The notes: a model not told the origin generated them from the letters alone. Positions 24,401 through 36,039 are shown, counted from the stretch's first letter. The stretch is DNA of 64,000 nt from Ganoderma boninense (GCA_002900995.3 CM035313.1:1426001-1490000), one strand, 5' to 3'. Numbers and translations: made by a program.

Positions 24401-26054
24401 CCGAGGGCCTTTGGAGTGGTGAACGGCGATCCAGGCGTGCTCCGTGCACCACGAGTGGGTGAAGCGAGTTGTCGAATAGGTTGCACCGGAGAACCATAAC
24501 CTGTCGACCTCGAGGGACTGGCAGAACCATTACCTCGTTTGGGGCTCTGTGGTGTTCCTGACAGCTGCTTTGCAGTCATCCCCACATATTTCGCAGCACG
24601 CGACCCGGGAGTAATATTCGTTGGTACGTTTGTTTTGCGCCCTGGAGTAACCAGCGTTCTTGTGTTCACTGTTGAGGTTCGTGGGCGGGCGGAGGGTGTC
24701 TGTAGACTTGGCGTTCTCCTGCCTGTGGAAGCAGCAGGCGTTACTCGCCCATTGCTGATGGATGGTGTTACCCTTCCGTTGCCAATCGATGGGGTTACTC
24801 GTCCATTAGATATGGACGGGGTCTTCCGGCCGTTACCGAGAGAAGGGAGAGCTGAGGGGGTCATTCTGCCAGATGCTGAGAAAGAAGGGGTCATCCGCCC
24901 ACTACGGCTGGACGCAACGGATGATGGTCGCGAATAGGATATTCCGACGGTCGGGGCAGAAAGCTTGGTTGAGGCCACGAAGACGCCACAGTTGGGTGGA
25001 CAGGTAAAATATTGTTTACTTGATTGCAGACGCGTCAGTTAATATATTGGATGCGGGGGCATGACGGAGAGGAGCTGTGAGAGCCATTGCTGAAAACACG
25101 GGTGAAAGCGTGAAGGAGGGTGTACAGGTCACACCCATGAATGATGAACTGGATAGACTTTAGGCGTCAAGCGACTAGGGATCGCAAAACGTAGAGGAAC
25201 GTAGTTTCTTGAACACAGCGCGCCTTCGGGTGATGGCTGGATGCGTGGGTTTCTAGGGAACACCCGCAAACGCGTCGAGACGCGTATTTCCCATGGCGCT
25301 TGCGCTTACCTTCCTCGGACATCGCGCATCATGAAATTTGGGCCGTTTCGCCACCAGTCATGGGGAACACCAGTCGTGAAACAGCACAGAATTAAACTCA
25401 CCCAGCAACGGATCCATTATTCTTGCCCTTGCCGGCAAAGCCGCCGCTGAGCTCGACACCAGCCCACATGCCTGGCTTGCCATCAATTTCGCCGAAGTAC
25501 TTGAGCACGCCCTCAAAGCCGAGTGACTCAATCCGTACGTTGTCTCCGACATCGAACGGACGGCCTGCACGGCTTGCGCTCCTTGCAAGTACGTCCGATG
25601 ATCTGCTGGGGGGCCGTACGGCTGAGGCCTTCGCGGAAGGCGTGCGTCCGGCGGAGGACGCGGACGCAGAGGACGCGGACGAGGACGGGCGGACACCGCC
25701 CACGCTCGCAGCAAGGCTGCTCGAGCGTCCACCATTGATGCTGAAGCCAAGCCCGAGGCTTTGGATAGAGGCGGAGGAGGAGGAGGACGTCGGGGAAAGA
25801 GAGGAGGCGAAGCTGGAAGGCGGATGTGATTCTGCCGCGCGTGGGGCTCGGTGCTGCGCAGGGTCGTTTGCGCGGATCGCGTCCTGGAAGGCCCTGGAGG
25901 CATAGTCGTCGTCTTGATTGCTCGAGGACGGCCTTTGGCCGGTGGAGGACGTCGATCGGGGCCGAAGGCCGGGGGTGGGGATGCCAGTGCCAGAACCTAG
26001 CTTGCCTGGAGTCGGGATGCCAGAGAGGCGGCCTTTACCTGGAGTGACGGACAT
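21448..26054 (-). CDS. CLIP-170-type microtubule plus-end protein (CAP-Gly, coiled coil, zinc knuckles)
   Basis: Exons: 26054-25402, 25018-23551, 23495-23022, 22950-22750, 22683-22466, 22407-22299, 22243-22091, 22034-21966, 21909-21865, 21807-21448; 1249 aa. A Ser/Pro-rich N-terminus precedes one CAP-Gly domain (about residues 165-235) with LGFEGVLKYFGEIDGKPG, GKNNG and YFTCPPNCGVFV. A basic Ser/Pro region follows, with 9-residue GRVTPSxxN repeats. About 700 residues of coiled coil come next. Two C-terminal CCHC zinc knuckles (CEICERPGHDIFTC and CEDCEERGHTAANC) precede a final SLDVF. CLIP-170, Bik1 and Tip1 follow growing microtubule ends and link to dynein/dynactin. Intron 1 is 383 bp. The last intron, 21864-21808, has GC-AG ends and is stop-free in frame. 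Confidence 0.93.
24706..24900 (-). repeat. Tandem coding repeats in the CLIP-170 basic region
   Basis: Seven GR(M/K/V/R)TP units occur here. The central ones are spaced exactly 27 bp (9 residues, GRVTPSISN-like), giving Ser-Gly-Arg-x-Thr-Pro motifs. Such basic S/T-P clusters serve as microtubule contacts and phosphorylation sites in plus-end proteins. That function is inferred here. Confidence 0.8.
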
Positions 26055-26426
26055 GGTGGCGGTAGAGCATCAAACAAGCGGAGCAGGCAGCTAGACGGGC
26101 ACGGCCAGATGATGTATGTCGAGCAGAAGAAGCACACTGAGGAGAGCTGACGAGACTTGGACGAGACTGCACAAAGTTGTTCGACTCAATTCAACACCTC
26201 CCCTTGCCCAACAGTCTAATCGCAGCTGTCCTCGGGGTCCAGTCTCCTAATGGATTGGGTGTCAGGGGTCTCGTCGTGTGTTGGCTCGCCAGCGCCAACA
26301 CGTCTTTCGTGTCGTCTGCAGTCGCGGTCCGGTCATTCTTGAGGTTGCGTCCGCTCGTCCAGCTCTCGTGGGTGTACTCCAATACCTTCGCTCCCAGCTT
26401 CTGACAATATTCTAGCCGACACAAAC
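26055..26426. promoter_or_regulatory. Divergent promoter, CLIP-170 / bL34m
   Basis: 372 bp between two divergent ATGs. No clear TATA box was seen and no coding signal. Probably a shared bidirectional promoter. Confidence 0.55.
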
Positions 26427-26810
26427 ATGCCGCGAATACCCCCTTCGCTCGCCCGCCTGCTCTCCCGGCCTCCATCCCTCCCGGCAGCGGTGCCTCGACC
26501 AGCCACCTCAGTTTCCTTCGCCTCGTCCCACACGCCTTTCCGCCCAATCCTCCCTTCCGCCACCCCTACCTCTTCCCTCCTGCGGTCGCTGCCCACCCTC
26601 ATGACGCGCTTCGGCCTCATTCCGTCTACACTTTCCCCCATGTTCACTCCCATGCTGCAAGTGCGACACAACACCAAGGGCCAGGAGTACCAGCCTTCCC
26701 AGAGGAAGCGCAAGCGCAAGCATGGCTTCCTCACACGCAAGCGGTCGGTCAACGGGCGCAAAATGCTCGCTCGGAGGCGGGCGAAAGGCAGGCTGTACCT
26801 CTCCCATTAG
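26427..26810 (+). CDS. Mitochondrial large-subunit ribosomal protein bL34m
   Basis: Single exon, 127 aa. The N-terminal 80 residues are Pro/Ser/Arg-rich without acidic residues, as in a mitochondrial targeting peptide. The C-terminal 45 residues are a textbook bL34 domain ([14 protein letters not shown]...[13 protein letters not shown]), ending LYLSH. It is a small basic component of the mitoribosome large subunit. Being intronless is unusual in this window but common for such short genes. Confidence 0.93.
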   Translation: MPRIPPSLARLLSRPPSLPAAVPRPATSVSFASSHTPFRPILPSATPTSSLLRSLPTLMTRFGLIPSTLSPMFTPMLQVRHNTKGQEYQPSQRKRKRKHGFLTRKRSVNGRKMLARRRAKGRLYLSH

Positions 26811-27115
26811 CGGTTTCTCGGTGAGCCCCACTCCACATCTTTATATTTTGCCGTCATTGCTGATGGGCACTGCAGGTCTGCATAGGCGTTACGCTCCGGG
26901 CATAACCGCATTAGACGTAGTGGAATGCATTATATACATTGCATAATATACAGTCCACTCAAACTGGTGTGCGCACGAAAGCGATGCTCGAGAACTCGTC
27001 AAAGCAACAATCGAATGTAACGAAGACTTGTACGTAAGTCGTGTCCCTTATCCAAGTCTGACAGAAGTGCAGAGGTGGATATACTAGGTGTGGACGGAGA
27101 AAAAACTGGCCCACC
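26811..27115. other. Convergent 3' intergenic region
   Basis: This segment lies between the bL34m stop and the CLASP stop. Around 26910-26950 an AT-rich stretch (TATATACATTGCATAATATACA) is a likely polyadenylation zone. Confidence 0.5.
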
Positions 27116-29591
27116 TCAGGCATGCAGCGGGTTCGGTCTCGAGAACAGCGGCGCAACAGGTGCAGGCAGGAAACTGTCGACGGCGAACACCTTCCCGTCG
27201 TTGCCCGACTCCTCGACAACGAGCATGCTCTCGTCCTCCTCGCGCATGGGCGACAGCGGCGTGCTCCCGTGCATCGAGAGGAAACCACGATGGATCGACG
27301 CGACGAGCGCGGAGATCGGTGTCTGCTCTACCTCGGCGGCCCGTCGGGGCGGCCGCTGCTGAGGCGTGGGTGTGTGCGGCTCGGAGATGACGATCGTGGG
27401 CTCCGGAGGTGACACTGCAGAGAGCTCACCGGGGGTGGACGAGGGGAGAGGGATGTCCGCAGGGTTGGGAACGGGGTCCACGGCGGTGGGAGCGGGAGCG
27501 GTATTCGGTTCCGGTGCAGCAGGAAGCGCGACCGAGTTCTCGGGGGTATCCAAGGAGATCAGGGGCGGGGGTGAGGGCTCCCGGGAAGGAGTTGCTGAAA
27601 GCTTTGGCGACTCGGGGAGCGGAACCTCGGCGGGGACCACCTCCGGGACTTCAGGTGAAGCGCGTGACTTCGAAGGTGCCCTCTGAGAAGATTTCGACGC
27701 GGCATTCGTCGGAGCCGGTTTTGACTTCGACACTGCACGAGCGGCCCTATCCCGCACGGTAATAGAGGTACCAGGTCCCGCGCGAGGTGCTGCTGAAAGT
27801 GCGGGCTTGAAGGACACCTTCGTCTTCACCTTGTCCTTGTCGACAAGTCCCTTCTCAGCGATCCGTGCCCTTGATCCAGCAGTAGGCTGCGTCAGCGTTG
27901 ACGACGTAGTCGTCCGACTGGGCTTCGTGGCAAATGCAGCAGCTTTAGTGGACGTCCCGCTCCTCGACGATGCGCCAGCCGACGACGCGAGCTTCTTCGC
28001 TGCCTCCTCCCTGGCAGCCGCCACTTGCAACGGGATCGCAGGAGTTGACTTGCTGGTAGATATCACGCGGGGGCGGATAGACTTCGAAGAAGGCACGACG
28101 GGAGCCGCGGCAGTCTTGCCCTTGTCCTCCGCTGTTTCAGTTGCCTCAGGCATCCGGAGCACACGACGCGCGCCCCCAACCACGCGTTCCTTCTTCTCCA
28201 CAATCGGGCCATCTTCCGACTTCAGCGAGAACACCGCGGGGCGCATGGGTCCTGTCCGCACGGTAGTCGTTGTCGACGAGCCGCCAGGCTGGGCCGCATC
28301 GGCTCGCATGACTCGCTGTGGGCCAGACATTGGCCGCTCGGCGGTCGTGTGATGCGCCGGGAAGTGCAGCTCCGTTGCGGACATCGGCCGTTGTGGACCG
28401 GTGTCTGCGGACCGTGTCGGGATGAAATCTGGCGGGGGCATGTCGACCTTAAGCCGCTTGAGCTCCTCTCGTGGGGGTCGGCGTGCGCCCTCACGTAGAT
28501 GCGAAGGTGCGATCACTTCTGGCGTCGGCGCACGGATGGACCGCTGGGGTGCCTTTTGGGAAGAGGTCGTATGAGAGGTGGACATGGAACGGGCATGCTT
28601 GATGGGACGCTGTGCGGCTGCAGCGGTGGAAGTGGAGGGTTGCGAGGAGGACGTGGGGATAGGACGGGTGTCACTGTGGTTGGAGCGAACGGATTGCGAA
28701 GATGTGGGACGTGAGGGCGGCTGGGAACGAGGAACCGCGGCACCCGCCTTGATGTCGAGGTATTTGCGGGTTCTCGGTGTCAACGGGTCGGTAAAACTAC
28801 GACAACACATTACATTCACATTAAGTCGCACAAGGTTGAAGAATGACGCACCTCTGAACACGCCGAGGAAGCAATATCTTATATGCGTCAAAGATCTTCC
28901 GCCCAACCTTCCGCACGTCCGCACTGGCGTCGATTGCCGTCGCACGAATCGTCGCCTCGATCTCCTTCGCACGCACTTCCTTCTCAAGGTCGGGTGGGTT
29001 GAACCCTTTGAGACAAAGCAACATGGTTTCTGCTGCAGCAAGCCGAAGGGACACAGACTTGTCGGAGATGGACAGAGAGGTGTAATGGATAATAGTAGGG
29101 GCTTGTGTGTACTCAACGAGTGCAGCGATGCATGCTTTGGCGCGGTTGAGGAACACCTTGTTCGTGCGTGTGCAGAGGGTGAGGAGCGTGGGCAAGTAGT
29201 GCGGGACGAGAGGCTCGAAGGAGCTCCCAAGGGCGGTGGTGGCAGTGGTCACGAAATCGGTTGCAGCGCCAGAGAGTCGGGTGCGCTCAGAGTTGAGGGC
29301 GGAGGCAATTGGACGAGAAGATGCTCGGAGAACGGAAACGAGGTCTGCAGGGTAGGTGTTCGCGTTGCCGCTACAGACGGCACCAAATCTGTTGAGAGCG
29401 GACGCTATTGAATCCCATGACTCCTCGGTCTCCGTGACAGACAGCGCATCTTGTATGGAATCAAGTTCTTCGGTGAGGTGGGAGAGAGAGTAGCACTGCG
29501 GAAGGAATGCATGACGGCATTAGGCATGGCAGAGTAACTACGGACTAGACTGACTGACCTCAATAGAAGACAAGGGAGCTTTGGGAGGCAT
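27116..29591 (-). CDS. CLASP-type (TOG domain) microtubule-associated protein
   Basis: Exons: 29591-29559, 29495-28852, 28796-27116; 785 aa. Residues about 10-225 form a helical-repeat domain of the CLASP N-terminal/TOG type. It shows ALNRFGAVCSG, PHYLPTLLTLCTRTNKVFLNRAKACIAALV, a long SLRLAAAETMLLCL helix and SADVRKVGRKIFDAYKILLP. The rest is low-complexity Ser/Thr/Pro/Ala/Lys sequence with basic patches, as in proteins that bind the microtubule lattice. There is only one TOG-like domain and no C-terminal CLIP-interacting domain I can recognise, so the protein is shorter than yeast Stu1 or metazoan CLASPs. It promotes rescue or stabilisation of microtubules in homologues. It lies 1.1 kb downstream of the CLIP-170 start in the same orientation. 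Confidence 0.82.
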
Positions 29592-30124
29592 GTACTGGTG
29601 AGAGGGTGTGATGCAATGTACACAGAGATGGAGGTCGTGTAAAGGGCGCAAAGATGAGGCGACTCGTCAATGACGGTTGTGGTTGGTCGTGGCCCAAAGC
29701 CTCAAGGCGTTTCGTAGCCGATGTTCGACATGCATTCATCTCCTCACGTGACCGCGGTGTCGAGGGCGCCTAGCACAACACGCCTCCGGGAACATCGGAA
29801 ATGCTGAAGTGGGTATGAATACGGCTGTAATGACGTTTGAACTAGACAAAAGTGAGACCTTGCAGCTGGCGAGGAAAGACGTCAACAAACACGGGGACAG
29901 CCCTGAGCAGGTTGGCCTCAAAGCGACGAGTTAATCAGCCTGGGAGACTGAGTCCACGCTGGGCCCGCCCTTTGCAGTCCACGATGCCGGCGATGCGATA
30001 AAGACTGAGCAACACATGACCGCACGGCTTCCAGATACAAATAAGCAAGGACTGGGATCCTTTTTGTCGGTTTCGCACACAAAGCACCGACACACTCGTC
30101 TCAATCACGACTCTGTTTTGAATC
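29592..30124. promoter_or_regulatory. Divergent promoter, CLASP / hydroxyproline dehydratase
   Basis: 533 bp between divergent ATGs. No open frame of interest. Probably carries both promoters. No specific operator recognised. Confidence 0.5.
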
Positions 30125-31467
30125 ATGGACGTATTTTCCACAGTCTCCTCAGGAGGGTACTCTCTGGCTGGTACAGCCGTGATCAATACGGTAGATATGC
30201 ATACGGGAGGAGAGGTGAGCCAACTGTGAGTGCGCCGTTTTGCAATTTTTACAAACCAACTCCTTCCACCCTAGCCAACACGGATCATTGTCAAGGGGTA
30301 TCCCAGCCTGGAAGGAGAAACGCTGTTGGAAAAGAGAGCATATGTGCGGGAAAAGCTAGATGGACTTCGTCAAAGGTAAGTAGATTCCTGCGCTCATCCT
30401 TGGCCCCGAACTAAAACTGTGGCTCACGGATTTCGATAGACTCATGCGGGAACCGCGTGGACACAAGGAGATGTATGGCGCGATACTGGTCCCGGAAACG
30501 GAGAAAACAAGAAGTGGAAATGCAGACATAGGCGTCCTATTCTGCCATAACGGTATGTCAGGGATCGGGTCCCAACGTACCACTGGTTTTAAAACTGGAT
30601 ACAGAGGGCTATTCCACTATGTGCGGACATGCCACCATCGCACTTGGGCGGTTCCTCGTTGATACGCAAGACGAAGCCATATTTCCAAGGCGTAAGCAAA
30701 TCGCATTTGATCCAGTCAAGCGCGAGTGTAAGGTCCGGCTGCATGCCCCATGCGGGGTGGTGGATGTGACGGTCCCGAGCATACAAGACGGGGACTGGGT
30801 GCGGTCGGATCCGGAGCGCGAAGTGCAGTTCATCAGTGTCAGGAGTTTTGCGGCCGCAACTGGAGTCGTTGTCGAGATACCAGATGAACTTCTTTGGCCA
30901 GAACTTCGCGAAACCGGAAGACGGGCAGTCGAGGTGGACCTAGCGTATGGAGGCGCATTCTACGTCGTTGTGGAAGAACAGCAGCTCGGGTTTGGACGGG
31001 TCCGAGAGGGCGACGTAGACCTGAAGAGGTTAGATGCGGCAACGGCGGCGGTCAAGCAGCTAGTGGGGGCTAAGCAAGAGCTGTTTCGAGGTCATGGGCT
31101 TGAGCACGACTTGGAATATTTGTATGGGGTGATCGTTGTAGAGAAGGGGGAAGGCGAGGTGGGACTGGGTGGGCTCGAGGGGAGACTAGGCGTGTGTTTC
31201 TTTGCGGATCAACAGGTCGACAGATCCCCCACGGGGTCCGGCGTCTCTGCGCGCGTCGCGCTTGCCCGCTCCAAAGGTCTGCTCCGTGAGGGCGAGCGGG
31301 TGCGCTTCGACTCTCCGCTGTCCACGCGGGCGGGCGGCGAGGCGGGGGCGTTCGTCGGAAGCGGGATGGGGGCCGAGAGGGTGCGCGTCGAGGGCCGAGC
31401 ATTTTACACGGGAGCGTGCGCGTTCGCGGTGGAGGACGGGTTCTCTCGCGAAGGCTTCATTCTCTAA
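30125..31467 (+). CDS. trans-3-hydroxy-L-proline dehydratase (proline racemase family)
   Basis: Exons: 30125-30214, 30275-30375, 30440-30552, 30605-31467; 388 aa. Family motifs include VDMHTGGEPTRI near residue 24, RGHKEMYGA, and the first catalytic-loop cysteine in YSTMCGHATIALGR. The second catalytic position, DRSPTGSGVSAR, has Thr where proline and 4-hydroxyproline epimerases have Cys. That Cys/Thr pair is the known signature of the dehydratase, which converts trans-3-hydroxy-L-proline to delta-1-pyrroline-2-carboxylate. No signal peptide, so cytosolic. A role in using hydroxyproline from collagen-like or plant/fungal proteins is likely. Confidence 0.92.
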
Positions 31468-31609
31468 CATGACGTAGGCCACGGCACTGGGCGATGATGT
31501 CATAGTCTACGACTACATAAACCCTGGCGTCCCCGAGCGGACCCACCCCAGTCGATCCGTTCCTTTTTCGTACCATCCTTGTCTGCAACCCCCAGCTTGA
31601 ACTTGAACC

Positions 31610-32573
31610 ATGTCGTACGCATCCGTTGCTGCTCAGAACGCCCCTCCTCCCTCTCAACAGGTATCCTGTCTTCTAGACACCCGCCGCCTTGGGAAACCGC
31701 TAACCTCTTCAATCAGCCCCAACCTGACCCCGCTCTCCTCAACATCGACCCCCCGACCGCAGATAACATCGCTGACGACGCCGCGAAGATCAACATCGTG
31801 TCGCCCGACTTCAAGCAGAACCCTGCAACCGAGACATCTATGCAGAACGCACCCTCCGGAGCACCCATTCCCAGTGGCGGCAGCCGTCGCCGTTACATCG
31901 ACGAGGTCGAGAGGGAAGGATTCTACGTTTGGAATCTGGTGAAACAGTACCTCCTCCATCCAGGCGTTGCTGGTGGTCTCATTGGCCTGGGTATGTTTTG
32001 AACGTGCGGATTTGGGATGCCTACTAAAATATCATCCACAGTAAATGTCGGGTTGGCTTCGGGAGCAGCATACACGTTCTATAACAACCCTCACCTCAGG
32101 CGCGACACTCGTTCCATTGTATCGGCTGTCGCTGGTGCTTTGACTCTGTTGAGCGCGGAAGGCTACGCCGCAGAGAAATATCGTGAGACCCCTCGTGGAC
32201 AGCGTGAAGCAGAAAAGGTCAAGCGCGAAGGTGCGGCAATCTACCGCACTGCTCGCGAGCACGTCCTTAGGCCTGGTGTGCTCGGTGGTTTACTCGGTGT
32301 TTGTAAGTCAATGGATGTCGCGTATTATGAAGGCGTATCTCATTGCCTTGTACAGTGAATGCTGGTGTCCTCGGCGCGGTCGGCTATCTCTCGTACACTA
32401 ATTGGGACAGGCCAACTTGGGATAGGAGAATCGTGTCGGCCGTGTCTGTGGGCTTGTTCACACTCTGGGGTAGCGAAGGGTGCGTTTTCAGCTCTGTTTT
32501 CAGCTCCAGATTACTGGTCTTCAACTGAACGAGTCACAGGTACATTGCTGAACGTTATCGCAGCACTCACTGA
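31610..32573 (+). CDS. Duplicated membrane-domain protein, OM14-like
   Basis: Exons: 31610-31660, 31717-31990, 32042-32302, 32356-32479, 32540-32573; 247 aa. A polar N-terminus (SYASVAAQNAPPPSQQ...) precedes two homologous modules of about 70 residues. Each runs LxPGVxGGLxGLxN, a hydrophobic helix, a Tyr-rich turn with W/H and R-D/R-R, a second hydrophobic helix ending (S)EGY, then AE(K/R)YR. The four hydrophobic segments predict a multi-pass membrane protein. The arrangement resembles fungal mitochondrial outer-membrane protein OM14. I am not certain of that name and the function is unassigned. Confidence 0.7.
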
Positions 32574-32971
32574 GCAGGCCGTCTGAGAGAGAAGTGAACG
32601 TTGTCGTGTGTCAGATGTTGGACAATTTACCAGCCTACAACGTCCAATTTGTATCGCTAGTTTATCCCTGTATGGTTTCTCCGTAAACACCACTCTTTCT
32701 ACGATTGAGATATTGAAGAGCTAGGCCATCCTTGTTCAACGTTCAACCTCGACTTCTGTGCCTGGATGTTGGCGTTGGCTATCGGACATTCCGGATGGAG
32801 GAGTCGCTTAGATAATCATGCCTCCGCGTGATGCCGAAACCTAATTTTTTGAGGACGCATCTGCAGTCATCTTGGACAATACACGGTCCCGCACTGTCGA
32901 CACCGCCTTCGACGCTCTCGCTTTAACCATCCACTCCTAGAGGTCCAGCTCGACCGTCAAAACTAGCCACC
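32574..32971. promoter_or_regulatory. eIF3c promoter region
   Basis: 398 bp between the OM14-like stop and the eIF3c ATG. The last 60 bp are pyrimidine- and C-rich with a CACC Kozak-like context. No gene seen. Confidence 0.5.
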
Positions 32972-35900
32972 ATGTCTCGATTCTTCCGTGCTGCAGGCGA
33001 CTCCGATTCCGACAGTTCTTCCTCTGAGGAGGAGGAGCTCATGTCCAGCGACGACGAGACTCCAAAGCAGGCCGCACCTGCAGCCAAGCCCGCCATGTCA
33101 CGATTCCTAAAGAGTGCCGGGGACTCCGACTCAGATGAGTCTTCCGATGAGGAGGAGAGCGAGATGAGCAGCGACGAGGAGGAGCAGCCGAAGGCGAAGG
33201 CGAAGCTGGGACGGTTCGTGCACGGGGCGTCCTCCGAAGACGAGTCGGACGAGGATGTCAAGCGTGTGGTGAAGAGTGCGAGGGACAAGAGGTTGGACGA
33301 GATGGAGGCAACGGGGAAGTCGATGGATAATGCGCTCAAAATCAACGACTGGGTTGCGATCTCCACTGGTGCGTGAAACGTTTTTCTGTGAGCTTACAAG
33401 TCGGGCATCCAGCGATTCTTATGATACGTGGGGTTGTTGTATTAGAGTTCGACAAGCTCGCACGGATGGTGCAGCGACAACAAAACGTTTCTGAGCCTGT
33501 CCCCCCATTCTACATCCGGACGCTCGTCAACCTGGAGAACTCGCTCAACGTCGCTGTCGCTAAGGACAAGGAGTCCAAGAAAAAGATGAACGCCAGTAAT
33601 GCTCGTGCGCACACCGCTGTCAAGCAGAAAGTGAAGAAGCTTTTGAAGGAGTTTGAGAAGGAGGTCAAGCGCTTCCAGGAGGTAAGTTATTATCTCAGTA
33701 CGCCCTGTGAGGCTCAGGTTGATTAGTATGTGCAGGATCCTGAAGCATTTGATCGCGAGTACCAATCTGCGACCCAACCGGAAGCGGCGCCTGCAGCGGC
33801 CAAGATGAAGAAAGCGAAGAAGGCGGAGGAGGACGAAGACGAGGATTTCATGACCGTTGGCAAGGGCGGCAAAGCTGTCCAGTACACACCTGAGAGTATC
33901 TTCAAACACCTCCAGGTAGTGCAGGAGGCTCGCGGTAAGAAGGTCAGTCCATGTCAAAAGCAATCCCCCAGCTGCTTCACGTGCATAACATATGTTCCGT
34001 AGAACACCGATCGCACGGAACAAATCCGTATCCTCGAGAAGCTATTGGAGGTCTCAGTGACTTCATACCAACGCATACGCGTTCTCCTTGCCTTGATCGC
34101 CTCCCGCTTTGATTACAACTCCTCTGTTGCTACACACATGCCCGCGGAGCTATGGACGTCGGCCCAGAAGGAGGTGGACCAGCTTATCTCCATCGTAGCG
34201 ACAGACTCGGGTTACTCGATTCAGGAGATCACAGAGGACTACGATGACCTCGCGGAGCGAGCACCGGCGACTGAGCGCGATGGCGTTGTCCGCATCCGTG
34301 GCAGTGTCATCAGCTTCGTTGACCGTCTCGACGACGAGTTCACCAAGAGCCTCCAGAACATCGACCCACATGGAACGGAGTACGTCGACCGTTTGAAGGA
34401 CGAGAAGGAGCTGTACAGTACAATCTGCCGCGCACAAGCTCTTTACGAGAAGACAAAACAGGAAGACCCGCTTGCTAGAGTTATCATGCGCCGTCTTGAG
34501 CACATCTATTCAAAGGTAATCAGTTCCCTTCTTCCAGTGATTTTCTTCGCATTAAGCCATATAACAGCCGGATCCTGTTGTCCTTGCCCTCGAGGCGACA
34601 GTCGCCACCTCCGATCTCAAGCCATCAGCGGTACTCTCGGCCGATGACAAGACTTCCTCCCTCATTCACTCTCTCTGCGTCCACCTTTACAAATCTGGCA
34701 ACTCCCTGCTCCGCACCCGTGCCATGCTGTCCCACATCTATCATTTTGCCCTCCACAACAACTTCCACACCGCACGCGACATGCTACTCATGTCACACCT
34801 TCAAGACTCTATCGGCAATGCTGACGTTGCTACGCAGGTCTTGTACAACCGGACTGTGGTGCAGCTGGGCCTCAGCGCATTCCGCTGTGGTCTCATCAAG
34901 GAATCTCAGGCGACCTTGCATGAGATCTTCGCAACGCAACGCGTGAAGGAGCTGCTTGCACAGGGTGTGCACCAGCAGCGTTACCAGGTCCTTTCACCAG
35001 AGCAAGAGAAGGTCGAGAGGCAAAGGCAGCTCCCCTTCCACATGCACATCAATACAGAGCTTCTCGAGGCCGCATTCCTCGTGTCGACCATGCTTGTCGA
35101 AATCCCCGTGCTCGCCAGCATCGAGTCTGAGGAGCAGAAGCGCAAGGCCATCTCGAAGCCGTTCCGTCGCCTCCTCGACTTCGCCGACAGGCAGGTCTTC
35201 ACCGGCCCGCCCGAGAGCACGCGCGACCACATCATGCAGGCGAGCAAGGCTCTCCAGGACGGCGAGTGGGAGAAGTGCCGGGACCTGATCCAGAGCATCA
35301 AGATTTGGAGCCTGATGCCCGAGTGCACAGCGGTGAAGGAGATGCTTGCGAAGCGCATCCAAGAGGAGGGCCTGCGCACGTACCTGTTCACGTACGCGCC
35401 GCACTACCGCACGCTCTCGCTCGCGCTGCTCGCGAAGACGTTCTCGCTGTCGCTCCGCACGGTCACATCGCTCGTTTCGAAGATGATCTGGAGCGAGGAG
35501 CTGCAGGCCGCGCTCGACCAGTCCGCGGGCGTCGTCGTGTTCAACCGCGTCGAGCTCACGCGCACGCAGCAGCTCGCGCAGACCCTCGCGGACAAGGTGA
35601 ACGCGCTTGTCGAACAGAACGAGAAGGCGCTCGACCAGAAGCTCGGCGTGAGCTCCGGCTGGGGCGAGCGCGCGGACGGCGGCAAGGGCGACAAACGCGG
35701 CGAGCAGACGCAGGAGAGGAGCCGCCGTGGCGATCGCACACGGGGTGGTGCACGTGGTGAGTGACTGTCGTCGATCTGTTCGGTTTCTTGTTGTATGCTG
35801 ACTGGCTGTGTCCGTAGGGGGTGCTCGGGGAGGCCGTGGTGCACGCTTCGCGCAGGGTCTTGGGTCACAGATGGCGGGGAACACGCAAAGAAACCGGTGA
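32972..35900 (+). CDS. NIP1: Translation initiation factor eIF3 subunit c
   Basis: Exons: 32972-33368, 33446-33681, 33736-33942, 34003-34515, 34568-35756, 35818-35900; 874 aa. An acidic, Ser-rich N-terminus with two MSRF(F/L) units contacts eIF1/eIF5 in homologues. The conserved eIF3c core follows ([53 protein letters not shown]). A C-terminal PCI domain contains [27 protein letters not shown]. The extreme C-terminus is an RGG-like basic tail ([16 protein letters not shown]). A scaffold subunit of the 43S preinitiation complex. At intron 2 a nearer acceptor at 33726 would add three residues in frame; I chose the CAG at 33735. Confidence 0.96.
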
Positions 35901-36039
35901 GATGTACGTCGTTTTGGCATGACCGTTCACGATTGAGCTATGGATACATATATGTCTATGTCCCTTCTGCTGCCTCTTGTACTGTACTGTTGTATCCCTA
36001 GCATACATACAGTCATGTCGTATATGAACAATTCCTTCA
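35901..36039. terminator. Shared convergent 3' region, eIF3c / eIF2B gamma
   Basis: Only 139 bp separate the two stop codons, so the 3' UTRs probably overlap. AT-rich tracts near 35930-36020 are candidate polyadenylation signals for both strands. Confidence 0.4.

Noticed and set aside
28578..29411. 277-codon plus-strand open frame
   Set aside because: Antisense of the CLASP TOG exon, whose own frame has conserved helices and correct splice sites.
34994..35920. 308-codon minus-strand open frame
   Set aside because: Antisense of the eIF3c PCI region; Leu/Arg/Glu-rich mirror of a strongly biased GC3 exon.
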